From contig JAPLSB010000019.1 of the NCBI GenBank assembly GCA_026398875.1, positions 496,001-560,000 of the forward strand: a DNA stretch of 64,000 nucleotides. Direction: 5' to 3'. Source of the DNA: Gammaproteobacteria bacterium. GTDB taxonomy: Bacteria > Pseudomonadota > Gammaproteobacteria > Nevskiales > Nevskiaceae. A program made the position numbers and the translations under genes. Positions 63,589-64,000 of the stretch are shown here, one piece after another. Position 1 is the first letter of the stretch; every line of letters starts with the position of its first letter. The notes below the pieces were generated by a model. The model saw only the letters and a program-made list of their open reading frames with translations, was not told where the DNA came from and ran no database searches.

Positions 63589-64000
63589 TTAAAGACGCCG
63601 GTTGGACGCCTGCTTCAGATGCGGGCAGTCCTTCTTCTGGCACTCCCCGTACATGATCAGGTTGTGCTCGATCAGCTTGAATCCCAGCGAATCGGCTTTT
63701 TCGCGCTGGCGCTTCTCGATGACGTCGTCCTCGAACTCATCGACCCGTCCGCACTGCATGCAGACGATGTGATCGTGGTGATGCCCGCGCTCGAGTTCGA
63801 AGACGGCATGGCCTCCTTCGAAGTGATGACGCGTCACCAGACCGGCGGCCTCGAACTGCGTCAGCACGCGGTAGACGGTCGCCAGGCCGATGTCCTCACC
63901 GCCATCCATCAGCCGCCGATAGATTTCTTCCGCCGACAGGTGCCGCGTCGGGCTGTGCTCCAGCATTTCGATGATCTTGAGCCGCGGCAGCGTCACCTTG
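63589..64000 (-). CDS. fur: Ferric uptake regulator Fur, 5'-truncated by the window edge
   Basis: About 136 residues are visible, lacking only the first dozen or so. The DNA-binding winged helix (TLPRLKIIEMLEH, HLSAEEIYRRLMD, IGLATVYRVLTQFEAAG) and the metal site HHHDHIVCMQCGRVDEFED are clear. A second cysteine pair (GECQKKDCPH) probably forms the structural zinc site. Fur represses iron-uptake genes with Fe2+. It converges with recN with 10 bases between stops. The open frame runs past the edge, so the start is not in the window. Confidence 0.95.
   Translation of the reverse strand, partial: KVTLPRLKIIEMLEHSPTRHLSAEEIYRRLMDGGEDIGLATVYRVLTQFEAAGLVTRHHFEGGHAVFELERGHHHDHIVCMQCGRVDEFEDDVIEKRQREKADSLGFKLIEHNLIMYGECQKKDCPHLKQASNRRL

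Overview
The window is GC-rich and gene-dense, with no insertion sequence, integrase, CRISPR array or rRNA. Gene content and order point to a gammaproteobacterium outside the enterics. Evidence includes the fur/recN/nadK/hrcA-grpE-dnaK-dnaJ-dapB-carAB-greA-rlmE-ftsH-folP-glmM-tpiA-secG-tRNA-rimP-nusA-infB-rbfA-truB-rpsO-pnp order, together with hrcA, phaR and the DUF1302/DUF1329 family. My best guess is Nevskiales/Solimonadaceae or a Xanthomonadales relative, inferred from synteny and not tested by phylogeny.

Positions 1-12350 are the accessory part. A minus-strand run holds a TetR regulator, a DUF1302 outer-membrane-type protein, a DUF1329 periplasmic protein, a YCF48-type beta-propeller, an MMPL/RND inner-membrane transporter and two small coupled genes, the last cut by the window edge. 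Divergent from it are a COG3315-type methyltransferase, a FATP-type acyl-CoA ligase and a small SRPBCC-like protein. Together they look like an envelope lipid or hydrophobic-compound transport and activation locus whose substrate is unknown.

Positions 12461-28016 contain an orphan parA, then a minus-strand operon yciO - degenerate site-2 protease - trpS - scpA - ABC ATPase - ABC permease - scpB - rluB, with an ABC exporter inserted between the two condensin genes. yciB-bolA (plus) and smc-zipA-ligA (minus) follow, so all three SMC-ScpAB subunits lie in one neighbourhood. Positions 28181-30589 carry queF, a monooxygenase-fold protein, gluQ and phaR.

The only gene-free stretch over 300 bases is 30590-30993. 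It is not empty: it carries a consensus-like promoter, a perfect CTGC-N3-GCAG dyad at the predicted start site, two hairpins flanking an anti-Shine-Dalgarno sequence and a strong intrinsic terminator. I read it as an undescribed small RNA of about 120 nt just downstream of phaR and possibly under PhaR control. This is the most interesting signal in the window.

Positions 30994-55789 are a long minus-strand housekeeping run: translation and RNA metabolism (pnp to rimP, initiator tRNA, tRNA-Leu), secG, central metabolism (tpiA, glmM, folP), ftsH, rlmE, greA and carAB. An M20 hydrolase, a GNAT acetyltransferase and kup lie between carA and dapB. Positions 55841-60814 are the heat-shock set dnaJ, dnaK, grpE, hrcA. 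nadK and recN run the other way, and fur is cut by the right edge. Several intercistronic gaps contain long hairpins without U-tracts, which may set relative expression within operons.
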